From assembly GCF_963678635.1 (NCBI RefSeq), contig NC_087071.1, positions 6,091,624 through 6,155,623 of the forward strand: 64,000 nucleotides of DNA, read 5' to 3'. The stretch is from Symsagittifera roscoffensis (lineage: Eukaryota; Xenacoelomorpha; Acoela; Convolutidae). Shown one piece after another: positions 17,994 to 27,728 of the stretch. The position numbers and the translations under genes were made by a program. How positions within the stretch are numbered: the first letter of the stretch is position 1; each line of letters begins with the position of its first letter. The notes beneath the pieces are model-generated. The model was not told the DNA's origin, ran no database searches, and saw only the letters and a program-made list of their open reading frames with translations.

Positions 17994-18466
17994 TTACAGC
18001 CTGTATCTCGCCTTGACATGCTCCTTTAGCGCCATGATCTGTCCATTCATCTCACCAGGGTTGTGGATGTCATCACTCAGCTTCACGCATATCATCCTTT
18101 TCACGATTTTCATATCATCTTCTGGCACCAGATTCGTTCTGACGTTTGAGTTGCATGATAATTCCCTGAATGGCTTCCTTGAAACCGCAATTTTCTCAAG
18201 CTCCTCACCACCTCGTAGCTCCTGTATGTCTAGATTGTACGTTCCTGAAGATGGATCCGTCTGTAACTCCCTGTCGTGGTGCCTTGTCTTCTCTTCCGCC
18301 AATATCATGCACAGACTGTCTTGGTTTTCGCTGCTCTCATCCGAGTCTTCATCCCATCCATCACGCTCCCCGGACAATTTTCCTTCTCCGGTTTCTTCTT
18401 CCGTGAACATGGAACACTCCCCGGACTCTTGACCTAGTCCCAGGTGTCCTGTATCTTCTTTGAACG
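17994..18466 (-). CDS. Spacer ORF between RNase H and integrase
   Basis: The frame is entered by a -1 shift at the A_AAA_AAG heptamer (18476-18470), giving VTFKEDTGHLGLGQES and then the ATG at 18410. It ends at TAA (17996-17994), after which the same frame continues into integrase. The 138 residues from the ATG are acidic and rich in Glu/Ser at the start (MFTEEETGEGKLSGERDGW), then mixed. No domain is recognised; it may be a linker released from the polyprotein or the N-terminal extension of integrase. Confidence 0.6.
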
Positions 18467-20980
18467 TTACTTTTTTTTCCTCACCTTGGTCTGCTCCAGA
18501 ATGTTTTCGGGGATCTTGTCAACTAGTGACCGCACGACATCTTTGCTGTCAGTGACGTTTCCTCTTGAGGAGTCAGTATCGTTCACTGTCTCTTTTCTCC
18601 GAAGTATAGTGACTTCCGGTTCCTCTTGACCCTTCTCTTGGATCACGGGCTTATCATCTGATAGTTTCTCGAGCAACCTCATTAAGTCATCATCTATCTG
18701 TGCAGTTCCTGCTTCTACCTGGTTAAGATCATAGCCTTTTGCCTTGAGCGTCTCCTTCACGATCTTCGACCTGAGTATTATCTCTATCGGAATCCTTTTG
18801 CTCTTCTTCAAGATGGTCTTCTCTGGAGGTTCTTTAGGCAATTCAGGATGATCTTCTATCGGTTTGCCTGACTTGTCCAGCCATCTCGTGAGTGGAAGAC
18901 TGTCGTATGTTTCCTTGTCCATGAAGGAGAAGCCATCTTTGATTTCAGGTCTGTCTGCCTCTCTTTGCTCTTGTCTCTCATAAAACTCCGTCTTCTTACT
19001 CAAGCTGTCGGAATTCTGATGTTTATCTCGTGTTCTATGCTCAATTATCATGTTGTATCCATCCAGGCGAACTATCCACCTCCCAATGTAACTTTGGTCC
19101 ATTGAGTACGTTTTCAGCCAGCTCAGTGCTCGGTTGTCGACTCGCAACTTGAATGGCTCACTGCCCAGGTATGCCCTGTATTTCTCGACAAAGGTAACCA
19201 CCGCGAACATCTCTGCTTTCGGTGCTCCGTACTTCATTTCCGTGTCACTCAGGACTTTACTCCCGTACGCTATTGGTCTCAAGACTCTCTTCCCATTCCA
19301 TTCTTGTTCTTGGTGGAGAAGCCCAGAAATCGCGACTACCGACGCATCCGTGTCCAGCACGTACATCCCTTTCTCAGTCGGCATACCCAGTACTGGTGCC
19401 TCACATAGCTCTTTCTTTATTCTCTGGAATGACTCTTCTGCTGCGTTGTTCCACGTGAACTTCTTGCCCTTGTGTCTCATTAATTGTTGCATCGGGTATA
19501 CCTTGTCCGCATAGCCTTTGATGAACTCTCTATAATAGTTAGCGAAACCCAGGAAGCTCATCAACTGGTGCTCTGTCTTCGGTGATTTCCAGGTCAGGAC
19601 TGCTTCCACGGCGTCCGTATCAGGTCTGATGCCGTGCTTGTCTACCATCCTGACCAAGTATTTTATTGAGTCCTTGAGTATCTCGCACTTTGATGGTTTA
19701 CACTTTAGCCCCGACCTTTTCATGCATGCAAACACTTCGTCAAGTCTCTCAATGTGGTCTACCAGTGTTGGCGTCGCTATTACCACGTCATCCACGTAGC
19801 ACATTACCAGATTGCCATACTTCTTCGTCACGCCTATCAGCGCGTGTGCCATCAACCGCTGAAACGTGGCTGTGGCATTGCAAAGTCCAAACGGCATCCG
19901 TTTCCATTGAAACAGACCCAACTCGCAGGCAAACCCTGTCTTGTCCCTGTCCTGCTTCCTTAGTGGTACCTGCCAAAAGGCCGAGCCTAAATCAAGAGTC
20001 GTAAAAAATTTTGCATCACCTAACTTCGAGAGGCTCTCATCAATCCTAGGTATGGGATAGGCATCCTTCACCGTGACGGAGTTCAGGTATCGAAAGTCAC
20101 AACAAAACCTCAACTGGTCGCCTTTCTTTTTGGCCATCACTACTCCACACGCCCACGGTGACTTGGATGGTTCTATCATGTCATACTCTAGTAACGTCTC
20201 GATTTCTTTTCTACACGCGTCCGATTTGTGTGGGGTCATTCGCCTCGCCCCCTCCCTGTGTGGTACCGCGTTTTCCTCAAGTTCTATCTCATGCTCAACG
20301 AAATTACAACACCCGATATCCGCCTTATGCCTCGAAAAAACTTCCTCGTTCCGCTCTAGTACGTCCTTGATGGCTTCGAGCTGTTCATCTTTCAGTTTGC
20401 CCCTCAAATGTTCAATCTCCGGCAGAACCGGTTTATCAGTTTGCATTTCATCTAGTGTGGGTCGCTCTGGAAAGTTCGAACAGCTCGACAGCCCATCGTC
20501 CGTTTCTGACTTAAGTGATTTAATAAGACCTGAAGAATCTTTTATTTTCTGCAATCGTCTCAAGATACAAATTTTGTCCCTGTGATTGGGACAATCAACA
20601 ACTTCATTTTGTTTTGAGTTCTCAATCGTTTCATATCGAGTTTTAACCGGTAAAGCATATCCCAGTTTCCTCCCTCTCTGTATCGTGATCGGTATATCAA
20701 GGGTATTCAACAAGACACTGACGCAGAGGCCGCTCTTCGTTATCGAAAATGATCTTCCTAAAACAGCAGCACTTTGACTATTAGGATTTGGAACTATACA
20801 CACTTGCTTGTTGTCACTTAGTTCATTGTAATTTTTCATCCTCAAGCTTACGATTGCCGCTTCATTAGCTTTAAGCCTCACCCTCCTACTCAAGAATACC
20901 GGTGCTTTGTTTTCATTTGCCATTATTAAATTTACCGGTTTGATTGCGTACCTCCTATCCGGGTTCCGTATCCTGAACAT
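18467..20980 (-). CDS. Reverse transcriptase - RNase H
   Basis: 837 codons from ATG at 20980. RT blocks are clear: LRFCCDFRYLN, FFTTLDLGSAFWQVPL, MPFGLCNATATFQRLM, and CYVDDVVIA with the catalytic YVDD near residue 393, then FLGFANYYREFI. RNase H follows (YVLDTDASVVAISGLL, KMKYGAPKAEMFAVV, FKLRVDNRALSWL, HQNSDSLSK; ~510-640) with its acidic active-site residues. The tail is charged and ends RKKK. The frame overlaps gag-protease by about 36 nt in the -1 frame and is open upstream of the ATG, so expression as a Gag-Pol fusion by frameshift is likely. The ORF is intact. Confidence 0.95.
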   Translation of the reverse strand: MFRIRNPDRRYAIKPVNLIMANENKAPVFLSRRVRLKANEAAIVSLRMKNYNELSDNKQVCIVPNPNSQSAAVLGRSFSITKSGLCVSVLLNTLDIPITIQRGRKLGYALPVKTRYETIENSKQNEVVDCPNHRDKICILRRLQKIKDSSGLIKSLKSETDDGLSSCSNFPERPTLDEMQTDKPVLPEIEHLRGKLKDEQLEAIKDVLERNEEVFSRHKADIGCCNFVEHEIELEENAVPHREGARRMTPHKSDACRKEIETLLEYDMIEPSKSPWACGVVMAKKKGDQLRFCCDFRYLNSVTVKDAYPIPRIDESLSKLGDAKFFTTLDLGSAFWQVPLRKQDRDKTGFACELGLFQWKRMPFGLCNATATFQRLMAHALIGVTKKYGNLVMCYVDDVVIATPTLVDHIERLDEVFACMKRSGLKCKPSKCEILKDSIKYLVRMVDKHGIRPDTDAVEAVLTWKSPKTEHQLMSFLGFANYYREFIKGYADKVYPMQQLMRHKGKKFTWNNAAEESFQRIKKELCEAPVLGMPTEKGMYVLDTDASVVAISGLLHQEQEWNGKRVLRPIAYGSKVLSDTEMKYGAPKAEMFAVVTFVEKYRAYLGSEPFKLRVDNRALSWLKTYSMDQSYIGRWIVRLDGYNMIIEHRTRDKHQNSDSLSKKTEFYERQEQREADRPEIKDGFSFMDKETYDSLPLTRWLDKSGKPIEDHPELPKEPPEKTILKKSKRIPIEIILRSKIVKETLKAKGYDLNQVEAGTAQIDDDLMRLLEKLSDDKPVIQEKGQEEPEVTILRRKETVNDTDSSRGNVTDSKDVVRSLVDKIPENILEQTKVRKKK
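18470..18476 (-). promoter_or_regulatory. Candidate -1 frameshift site RT-RH/spacer-IN
   Basis: The minus strand reads AGG AAA AAA AAG TAA; A_AAA_AAG is the classical strong slippery heptamer and the zero-frame stop follows at once. The -1 frame leads without a break into the spacer ORF. Confidence 0.65.
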
Positions 20981-21000
20981 TGCGTTATTTAGATCAATCT

Positions 21001-24000
21001 TTACGTGATGAAGTCTCTGCCCAAAATGAATTGGTCAGATTCATCTAGGTTTTCTACCACGATAAAGCTCATCCACAGGTTACGTTCCCCCAAATTGAGG
21101 GCTATTATCGGCGTCCTGCCCAGCACCCGAAGGGCCCCTTTGTGTGCAGCTGACAGCCGTATTCTCGAGTCCATCAAGTCACCTTTGTCAAAGCCCATCC
21201 TCTCCCAAGTTTCGATTGGTATGACGCTCAAGACTGCTCCCGTGTCAAGCAACCCACGCAACTGAGTCTTTTTGCCACTTATATCCAGCACGTGCCCTGT
21301 CACATCTGCTTCCGTCCCGATGTGCATTGCATCTTCTTCAAGCATGGCGCAGTGTCCAATCGATCTCACTTTCAATTCTTCTTTCCCTACGTAGATTTGT
21401 CCAATTAGGTCTTCGTCACATGTTATCATCGTCTTGGTATAGATGTTAATCCCATCTATATTTAGCATCACCTCGTGTGGACCATAAGCTTCAGTATATC
21501 TGCTATCAACACGTACCGACTTGCTGCCCCCTCTCATGAGTAGTGCTCTCAGTGCTCTAGAAGTCGTTTGTGGGCTTATACCACTCAAATAGTCTGCATA
21601 CACGTCAATGTGCATTATTGTCTGGTCGCTCGGCTCGCTCAAGTTTCTGGTTACCTCGTGGCCGCCCACTGTGATTATCGACATTATTCTTGCCCCGATT
21701 TTCGATATGCCAAAAGGCTTACCTGTCACCATTTTTACAGTGTTACAATTCCCGGTCTTTGTTGAGCCTGGTACAGCCTCTGGTGTTGGGTTCGATCCGG
21801 TTAATGCTTCGTTAAAATTCTGTTTTTCGATCTCCAGCTTTAGTCGTTGCTCTATTTCTTTCGCAGCCAGATCCTGTTTCACTTTGGCAATTGCTTCCGT
21901 CGCCGCTTTCTCATAATTTATCTCTAGAGAATTCCCTGCCGCGGATTCTATCGCACCATTAACATGTGTTACAGCTTTCACTGTCTTCGTTGGCAATTCC
22001 GTGCTTGGTGTTCCTAAGTTCCTTGATTCAAACTCGTTTTGCCTGTTCCGCTGATTCTGCACCGCCGCTAATGCCAACTTATGTTTGGGGTGACTCTGGT
22101 CCTTGGCCGCTTCCCAGAACAAGGGACAATCCATTCTGAAGTGCCCCTCCTGGTTACAGAAGAAGCATCTAGCGCCTATCTTGAGGATTAAGCCATTATA
22201 GTACTCGTGTTCCTCCATCTGGCTCATGTCCTCCTCATCCGGTGCGTATCCTAGGCTCTTCATGCCTTGTTTGTATGTTGTGCAGTCAGCCACGTGGTGG
22301 TCCGCTGACCCGCAGTTCGCGTATGATCTGCGCTTATCCATATCATCTCTAGGTTTGTACCATGATGACCTCTGGGGTTGGCTTCCCCCCTGTGTGTTCC
22401 TGTTTTCCGAATATGAGTATTTCTTGGGCTTCATCAGCATGTATTCCCTTGATTTCTGTCTCATTTCTTCTGGGGTTGGTGCGCTGTCTTTCGACAATGT
22501 GTAGTATGTAGCTAACATTGTCCTTAAGTCATCACTTTTTACCCCATCAATGAACTTCGAGGCAATGCTGAAGTTTCTTCTGTTTGTCGACTCCTCTGGG
22601 TCACTCCTTCTTCTCAAGCTCTCGAGATCATCTAGGAACCAATCTATTGACTCGTAGTCCCTCTGCCTTCTCTTTTCAAATCGCATCATCGCTTGGTGAC
22701 CCTTCATGCCTGACCCGAATCGATTCAGTAATATCTCGAAGATCTTGTCCGCGGTGTCGCGTTCTTCTTCCTTCTTTGCGACCACGCATTTTAATGCCGT
22801 GCCTTCTAAGTTGCTGAGTATGGCCGTGCATGCTTGTCTTTCATCATTTAAGTTATCTTGCTCTTGGTGTAATCTCATCACTTCCACCCAAGTGTCGATG
22901 CATCCATCGGAGTCGTCTTTGAATTCCTTTGGCTTCTTGAAAGTTTTTCTTGATTTTCCGTCCCTCCTATCGCTCGAGTCAGTGTTCCTCGTGGCGAAGG
23001 CCTCTAGAGTCCTGTTCATCATCTCCCAAGTGCTTGCCCATGTCATAGCATCCGGACCTGCGTTGCTGTTAGCTGTTGAGTCCCCCGGGCCAGTCGTTGT
23101 ACTTGACGTTCCATTCTTCATGATTGTTTTAGCAGCTGTTGGTGCTGTGCTCACCGTGTCCCGGGTTGAGGGCAACGGTGTCGATTGCCGTTTGCCCCTT
23201 TGTGGTTCCACAAAGTCAACTCTGGTGCCTTGCGTGCGATCCGCTGCCGGTCTTTCTTGTGAGGTAGAATTTCTCAAGATTGCATCCAACTTCGCCTGTA
23301 TTGCACACGAACTTTCGGCCTGATTCCTGTTCATTATGTCCATTCTCTTTTCCAGGCTACCTAATTGGCTGTTGACATCATCATATCGGTTTTTCAACTG
23401 TTGCATATCTTTTTTGATGTTCTTATCTCGTTCTTCATTGGTGGCATCTACCTTGTCCGACATCTGCTGGAGTCTCTCGTCTGTCGCCTTAGCCAGGTTA
23501 AAATAACTATCCAGATACTCGTGTTTGTTGTATTTCAACTCTTTCCTTATTAAGTCTCTATCTTCCTCACTGTACTTCAGTCTCTTGTCGATCTGATTTA
23601 GTTTTGTCATCAGGTCTCCAAGCTCAAGGGTAGCTGTTTCATGATCAGCCGTTGTCTTGTTTCCAGCTGTCGCTTCCTTTCTGGCTTGTTCTTCCTTTGG
23701 GTCGGCTTCTGTCGCCTTCGTGCTCACTGTCCCAAATGTTCGTGCTCTTCCAGTCTGTGATTCCTCGGCCGTGTTGTCTTTCGATTTCATTCCGACCATC
23801 ATCGCCAACTTTTCTGTAAAAGATGTCTTCTTTACTTGAAAGTCATCTTTCACCGTTTCTCGGGTATTGCCTGTTGTGTCTTCCAACGCGTCTATCGGCG
23901 AAAACTCCACGGTTTTTGGATTTTGATCTTCCATATGGGGCATCGGTGTGGATTCCGTTGTCTTTTTCTCCACTTCATCTACGCTCTGGTCTGGTGTCTC

Positions 24001-24087
24001 TAGGTCGATTTCGATTGTGGGCTCCACCTGTTTTTCCCTCGCATCTTCTCGCGTCTTGCTCTCGGTGCCACTTCTCGTGCTGACCAT
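21001..24087 (-). CDS. Gag-protease polyprotein
   Basis: 1,028 codons from ATG at 24087 (MVSTRSGTESK). The N-terminal 330 residues are charged and partly coiled coil. A capsid-like helical region follows (about 340-560, containing FKKPKEFKDD and an RRQRDYESIDWFL segment). Next come a CCHC-like motif (CGSADHHVADC, ~595) and a canonical zinc knuckle CFFCNQEGHFRMDC (~641-654). The C-terminal end is a retropepsin-type aspartic protease: GLLDTGAVLSVIP (DTG active site, ~945) and FILGRDFI (last residues). Gag and protease are thus in one frame, unlike elements where protease leads Pol. The frame ends in TAA just after the slippery site used to enter RT. Confidence 0.93.
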   Translation of the reverse strand: MVSTRSGTESKTREDAREKQVEPTIEIDLETPDQSVDEVEKKTTESTPMPHMEDQNPKTVEFSPIDALEDTTGNTRETVKDDFQVKKTSFTEKLAMMVGMKSKDNTAEESQTGRARTFGTVSTKATEADPKEEQARKEATAGNKTTADHETATLELGDLMTKLNQIDKRLKYSEEDRDLIRKELKYNKHEYLDSYFNLAKATDERLQQMSDKVDATNEERDKNIKKDMQQLKNRYDDVNSQLGSLEKRMDIMNRNQAESSCAIQAKLDAILRNSTSQERPAADRTQGTRVDFVEPQRGKRQSTPLPSTRDTVSTAPTAAKTIMKNGTSSTTTGPGDSTANSNAGPDAMTWASTWEMMNRTLEAFATRNTDSSDRRDGKSRKTFKKPKEFKDDSDGCIDTWVEVMRLHQEQDNLNDERQACTAILSNLEGTALKCVVAKKEEERDTADKIFEILLNRFGSGMKGHQAMMRFEKRRQRDYESIDWFLDDLESLRRRSDPEESTNRRNFSIASKFIDGVKSDDLRTMLATYYTLSKDSAPTPEEMRQKSREYMLMKPKKYSYSENRNTQGGSQPQRSSWYKPRDDMDKRRSYANCGSADHHVADCTTYKQGMKSLGYAPDEEDMSQMEEHEYYNGLILKIGARCFFCNQEGHFRMDCPLFWEAAKDQSHPKHKLALAAVQNQRNRQNEFESRNLGTPSTELPTKTVKAVTHVNGAIESAAGNSLEINYEKAATEAIAKVKQDLAAKEIEQRLKLEIEKQNFNEALTGSNPTPEAVPGSTKTGNCNTVKMVTGKPFGISKIGARIMSIITVGGHEVTRNLSEPSDQTIMHIDVYADYLSGISPQTTSRALRALLMRGGSKSVRVDSRYTEAYGPHEVMLNIDGINIYTKTMITCDEDLIGQIYVGKEELKVRSIGHCAMLEEDAMHIGTEADVTGHVLDISGKKTQLRGLLDTGAVLSVIPIETWERMGFDKGDLMDSRIRLSAAHKGALRVLGRTPIIALNLGERNLWMSFIVVENLDESDQFILGRDFIT
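21019..21025 (-). promoter_or_regulatory. Candidate -1 frameshift site gag-PR/RT
   Basis: The minus strand reads ATT TTG GGC in the gag frame, a T_TTG_GGC heptamer matching X_XXY_YYZ. It lies inside the only stretch of about 36 nt where both frames are open, since the -1 frame has a TGA just upstream and gag ends just downstream. Confidence 0.6.
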
Positions 24088-24594
24088 GCTAACTGAAAAG
24101 TTATTTTTTTTGTTTTGCCTGGGCCCCTTGATGTCGTTCCACGCAGCGACGAGTTATATTTCGTGTTTGATCCACTTGACCTTTTTTCAAGCACCGGTAC
24201 CCTACTCCGTCTCATTATTTCTATTTACAATTGCTCTTATTTACAATATTATTTTATACACAATTCTATTCTAAGAATAAAAAATTTTGTGGAAACAAAT
24301 TCTTAAAAGAAAATATACAACGTGATAAAAACCTTGTTCCAGTTCTCTAAAATCTTCGAGTAATTTTCTTTATTCGTGTCCCAACTGTACCGGGTTCCAA
24401 TTAGTCTTGTTCTGTCTTAATCCTGTCTTAAAACAGCTTGTTGTAATTTTACTTCAATTTTTATACTGTCCTAAGACTTCCAGTTACCGTCCCTCCTCTT
24501 CTTCGTACCGTCCCAGGCTTCCTTTTACTGTCCCAAGACTGTTCGGTAATGTCCCAGTACTCCGTCAGTCTCCCAAGACCCCTGACCTGAGAGT

Positions 24595-25335
24595 AGTGTC
24601 CCAAGGCTAGTGTCCCAAGGCTAGTGTCCCAAGACCACTGTCCCAAGGTTAGTGTCCCAAGGCTAGTGTCCCAAGACTACTGTCCCAAGGCTAGTGTCCC
24701 AAGACTACTGTCCCAAGGCTAGTGTCCCAAGGCTAGTGTCCCAAGACTACTGTTCCAAGGCTAGTGTCCCAAGGCTAGTGTCCCAAGACCACTGTCCCAA
24801 GACCCTTGTCCCAAGACCCTGTCCCAAGACCCTTGTCCCAAGACCCTTGTCCCAAGACCACTGTCCCAAGACTACTGTTCCAAGGCTAGTGTCCCAAGAC
24901 TACTGTCCCAAGACTACTATCCCAAGGCTAGTGTCCCAAGACTACTGTCCCAAGACCACTGTCCCAAGACCCTTGTCCCAAGACCCTGTCCCAAGACCCT
25001 TGTCCCAAGACCCTTGTCCCAAGACCACTGTCCCAAGACCCTTGTCCCAAGACCACTGTCCCAAGACCACTGTCCCAAGACCCTGTCCCAAGACCCTTGT
25101 CCCAAGACCACTGTCTCAAGACCACTGTCCCAAGACCCTGTCCAAGACCCTTGCCCCAAGACCACTGTCCCAAGACCACTGTCCCAAGACCCTGTCCCAA
25201 TACCACTGTCCCAAGACCACTGTCCCAAGACCCTGTCCCAAGACCACTGTCCCAAGACCACTGTCTCAAGACTGTATCAAGACTGTTCTGGTCCAACACT
25301 GTCCCAGGACTTCTTTGGCACTGTCCCAAGACTGT
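24595..25335. repeat. 14-bp minisatellite in the leader
   Basis: About 50 units of 13-14 bp built on tgtcccaagacc, in variants ending -ccactgt, -cccttgt, -ctactgt and -gctagtgt that are grouped in runs, so higher-order copying has occurred. More diverged units extend left to about 24465. There are no unique spacers. Confidence 0.95.
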
Positions 25336-26208
25336 TGACAAGTGTCTGAGCAGTGGGACCTCTCTCTTCTTCGTTATGGGGACTTCTTGATTCACTGTAC
25401 CTTGTACCACCACTCAAGCTCTAGTAAAATTTCCCCAAAAACCCTCTCTTAAAAGCCAAATGCTGACCCCCCTTTTTTCTTATTTCTTTTTAGTTACCTC
25501 TATTTCAATGTTCCAAGCAACTTGAGACCAAAACCTGTGCGCAGGTATCTTGTGATTACCTGTTCGTATAAAAACTAAACACAAATCCTCCCCAAAATGC
25601 AACAAAAAATCCAAGCCAGAAAAAGTAATAAAAACTGAAAAATGAGCCCACCTAAAATTCAAAGGTGACCAATGTCTACCTTTCGTCGAAAAAAAAATGT
25701 CTGGTACCTAATTGCCACGCGTTTCCTTCCCCCCTGCTAGCGATCTTATGGGGTATCACAAAAACTGTCTATGTCCGTTCCCCCCTACCGATCCGACCAG
25801 GGTACCTACCTTAACCTAATTCCAATTTTGGATATCCTCTTCCTATGACCAACGCGTGTAAATGACTAATGTAACTAAATCAACGATGTCGACCAATTAG
25901 TTACTCTAATTTCTCCCCTTTTTACAATTTACAACCGCCAACCTCTAACTTAACCAGCCCCCCTTCTAACCTCCCCCCTTTTTAGCCCCCCTTCTTAAGC
26001 CTAAAATCACCTTAAGCGCCGGGTGCTAAACCTCTCAAGAGAAAACCGTAGACCTGTCTCCAGGCCTGCTCAAGTAAAAACGTTCCTCAAAACCGGGGGA
26101 TTTCGCTTATCCAATTTTACACTTATCTCCTATAATGTAATTTGGATTTTAACGATACCCGTTCTGCCCAACTTGCGAACTCGAGATTTGCCAAATCCTT
26201 CTTGGCTG

Positions 26209-26335
26209 CTTTCCCACTCGACTGGTCACCTGTTCCAGTCCAGTCTCCTAATGGTTCAGCTCAAGTGTTCCTGAACTACTTTCCCACTCGGCCGGTCACC
26301 TCTTCCAGTCGAGTCTCCTATTGGTTCAGCTCAGT
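26209..26335. repeat. 70-bp tandem duplication in the leader
   Basis: ttcccactcg at 26211 starts a unit that repeats from 26281 with a few substitutions; both copies contain ggttcagctca. Confidence 0.85.
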
Positions 26336-26797
26336 TCCAAGCTATCTGAAAACCCTTGACAACGCCCCACTCTCGGGCTCTTTATTAAGGTTACTGGGTT
26401 AAATTACTAGGTTGATCGAAACGATCGAACTTGTAAAACAGTATGGGTATACTATTTAATTAATATAAAGGTTTGATCCAACTAATCTGGTGTCAAAGTC
26501 ACTGTCTTTTTTCGTTTTATGGTTTTTGTTCCTTTTTCTATTCTTTTCTGGTTTTTGTTTTGCTTTTTGTCTTTTTGCTCGTGTTTTTGTCCCCCTAGTT
26601 GCCCCCCTTTACTCGGTTAGCTAAGCCTCGTTCGGAGAGCGTACCAGGAAGTTTTCTCGAGTTTTCTTAAAAAGCTATCACGGTACAACCGGAAGGTTTG
26701 CACGTTCCTGTCGAACCGCACCGCCGGTACCCTAGAATGGGCATTCAGCCCGAAGCTGTCTCAAGTGGGTTCGACTCCGTAGTCTTGATGTCGTAAA

Positions 26798-26812
26798 CAC
26801 CCAGGAGCGCCA
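26798..26812 (-). promoter_or_regulatory. Candidate primer-binding site
   Basis: Eleven bases inside the 5' LTR the minus strand reads TGGCGCTCCTGGGTG. TGG at the start is required to pair with the CCA end of a tRNA, which here would end CACCCAGGAGCGCCA. The tRNA species was not identified, and the 11-nt offset is larger than usual. Confidence 0.4.
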
Positions 26813-26823
26813 TAAAAACACTA

Positions 26824-27728
26824 TGTAACATTCGTCTACTGCAGTCACACATGAGGCTTAAGAAAAATAGGCCCTATAACTATTGGCTCAAGAGTCAGGG
26901 ACACTATCTCTTGTGTTTTTCCACCTCAAATCAGTCGGAGCCAATTCGGTTCGCTTGTGACACGAGACCACGACCCGTTACAGCTTAAAGGCTACTACTA
27001 AAATATCCCCCCCACTCTAGAATTAATAACGTCCCCATACTCAGGTCTCTAGATGCCCAAAATACATGAACGCCGTTAAAAACCGGGTCGGAACAATCCG
27101 TTAAGTTACTTTTTATTAGACAGTGGAACTTCGATCCATTTCAGATGGATCAACCTAAAACTCGCCTTACCTCAACATAACAATTATAAAACACACTCTA
27201 GAAATTTAACTTAGTACTCACATTGTAGCACGCTCAAGAATCAGGAAGTAAATAAGTCGGTGTGCAACTCAAGAATCAATAAAGTAACTAAAATGAGTTT
27301 GATATTTGTCAGTTTTAATAACAAGAACAAGTTTGTACTCTAGAATGTCAGTTCTCGTGAACCATTGGGACACTCTAGCTGTCCACCTTTCCACCGAAGG
27401 TTCACTCTAGTCCAGTTTAGAATAATACTCCAATCACAACAATCCAGTTCGTGGGGATGCGCTCGTCTCTGTTCTAGATGGGACAGCTCTACTCTAGATT
27501 ATTATCGCTACTGAAATTGCGAATAGCAATTTCCCACTGATTTTTCTAGCAACTTTCCCGCGATTGTCACTCGATTGTTCTGACTTCTCTTTTTTGATTT
27601 TCAGTTATCGCGAGAAAATCGTGCATAACAGGTTCCATTCGAAACTTTGAAAAATTAAATTTCACTCCAAAATTAAGTGTTTTTTGCTTCTCTCAAGGTC
27701 AAACTTCCAAATATGACCGACTGGCACA
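26824..27728 (-). repeat. 5' LTR of the giant element
   Basis: 905 bp, homologous to 4730-5614. It keeps TG...CA ends, the short hairpin (27513-27533, one loop base changed) and the CTCTAGA-type motifs. It would hold the promoter for the minus-strand transcript. Differences from the other LTR include many substitutions and indels in the centre. Confidence 0.9.

Larger units (their letters stand above)
24088..26823 (-). other. 5' leader of the giant element
   Basis: 2.7 kb lies between the 5' LTR and the gag ATG, with no credible gene. It holds the primer site, a 70-bp duplication, C-rich stretches and a long 14-bp minisatellite. ORFs read through the minisatellite (repeats of SQDHCPKT or LGQWSWDSG) are by-products of the repeat. 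Packaging and splice-donor signals would be expected here but I cannot place them. Confidence 0.7.
4730..27728 (-). mobile_element. Giant Ty3/Gypsy-class LTR retroelement, ~23 kb
   Basis: Two direct terminal repeats in the same orientation (4730-5614 and 26824-27728) both begin TGTAAC and end GGCACA on the plus strand, giving TG...CA ends. They enclose, in minus-strand order, a 2.7-kb leader, gag-protease, RT-RNase H, spacer, integrase, then about 10 kb of extra ORFs. The PR-RT-RH-IN order and YVDD box fit Ty3/Gypsy. The usual length for the group is 5-10 kb; giant relatives are known in plants (Ogre) and planarians (Burro). No matching target-site duplication is seen (cttt/ccttt at left, aattg at right), and the two LTRs differ considerably. 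The interior is richer in GC than the flanks. Confidence 0.93.

Noticed and set aside
24595-25335. CRISPR-like array
   Set aside because: Units are 13-14 bp, follow one another directly and have no unique spacers; the genome is eukaryotic.
24694-25413. Repetitive ORFs on both strands (SQDHCPKT and LGQWSWDS repeats)
   Set aside because: They are translations of the minisatellite; a unit length not always divisible by 3 keeps several frames open by chance.
26765-26812. tRNA gene (gggttcgactcc)
   Set aside because: The T-arm-like string does not pair into a 5-bp stem and no A box lies at the right distance; the nearby TGGCGC is better read as a primer-binding site.
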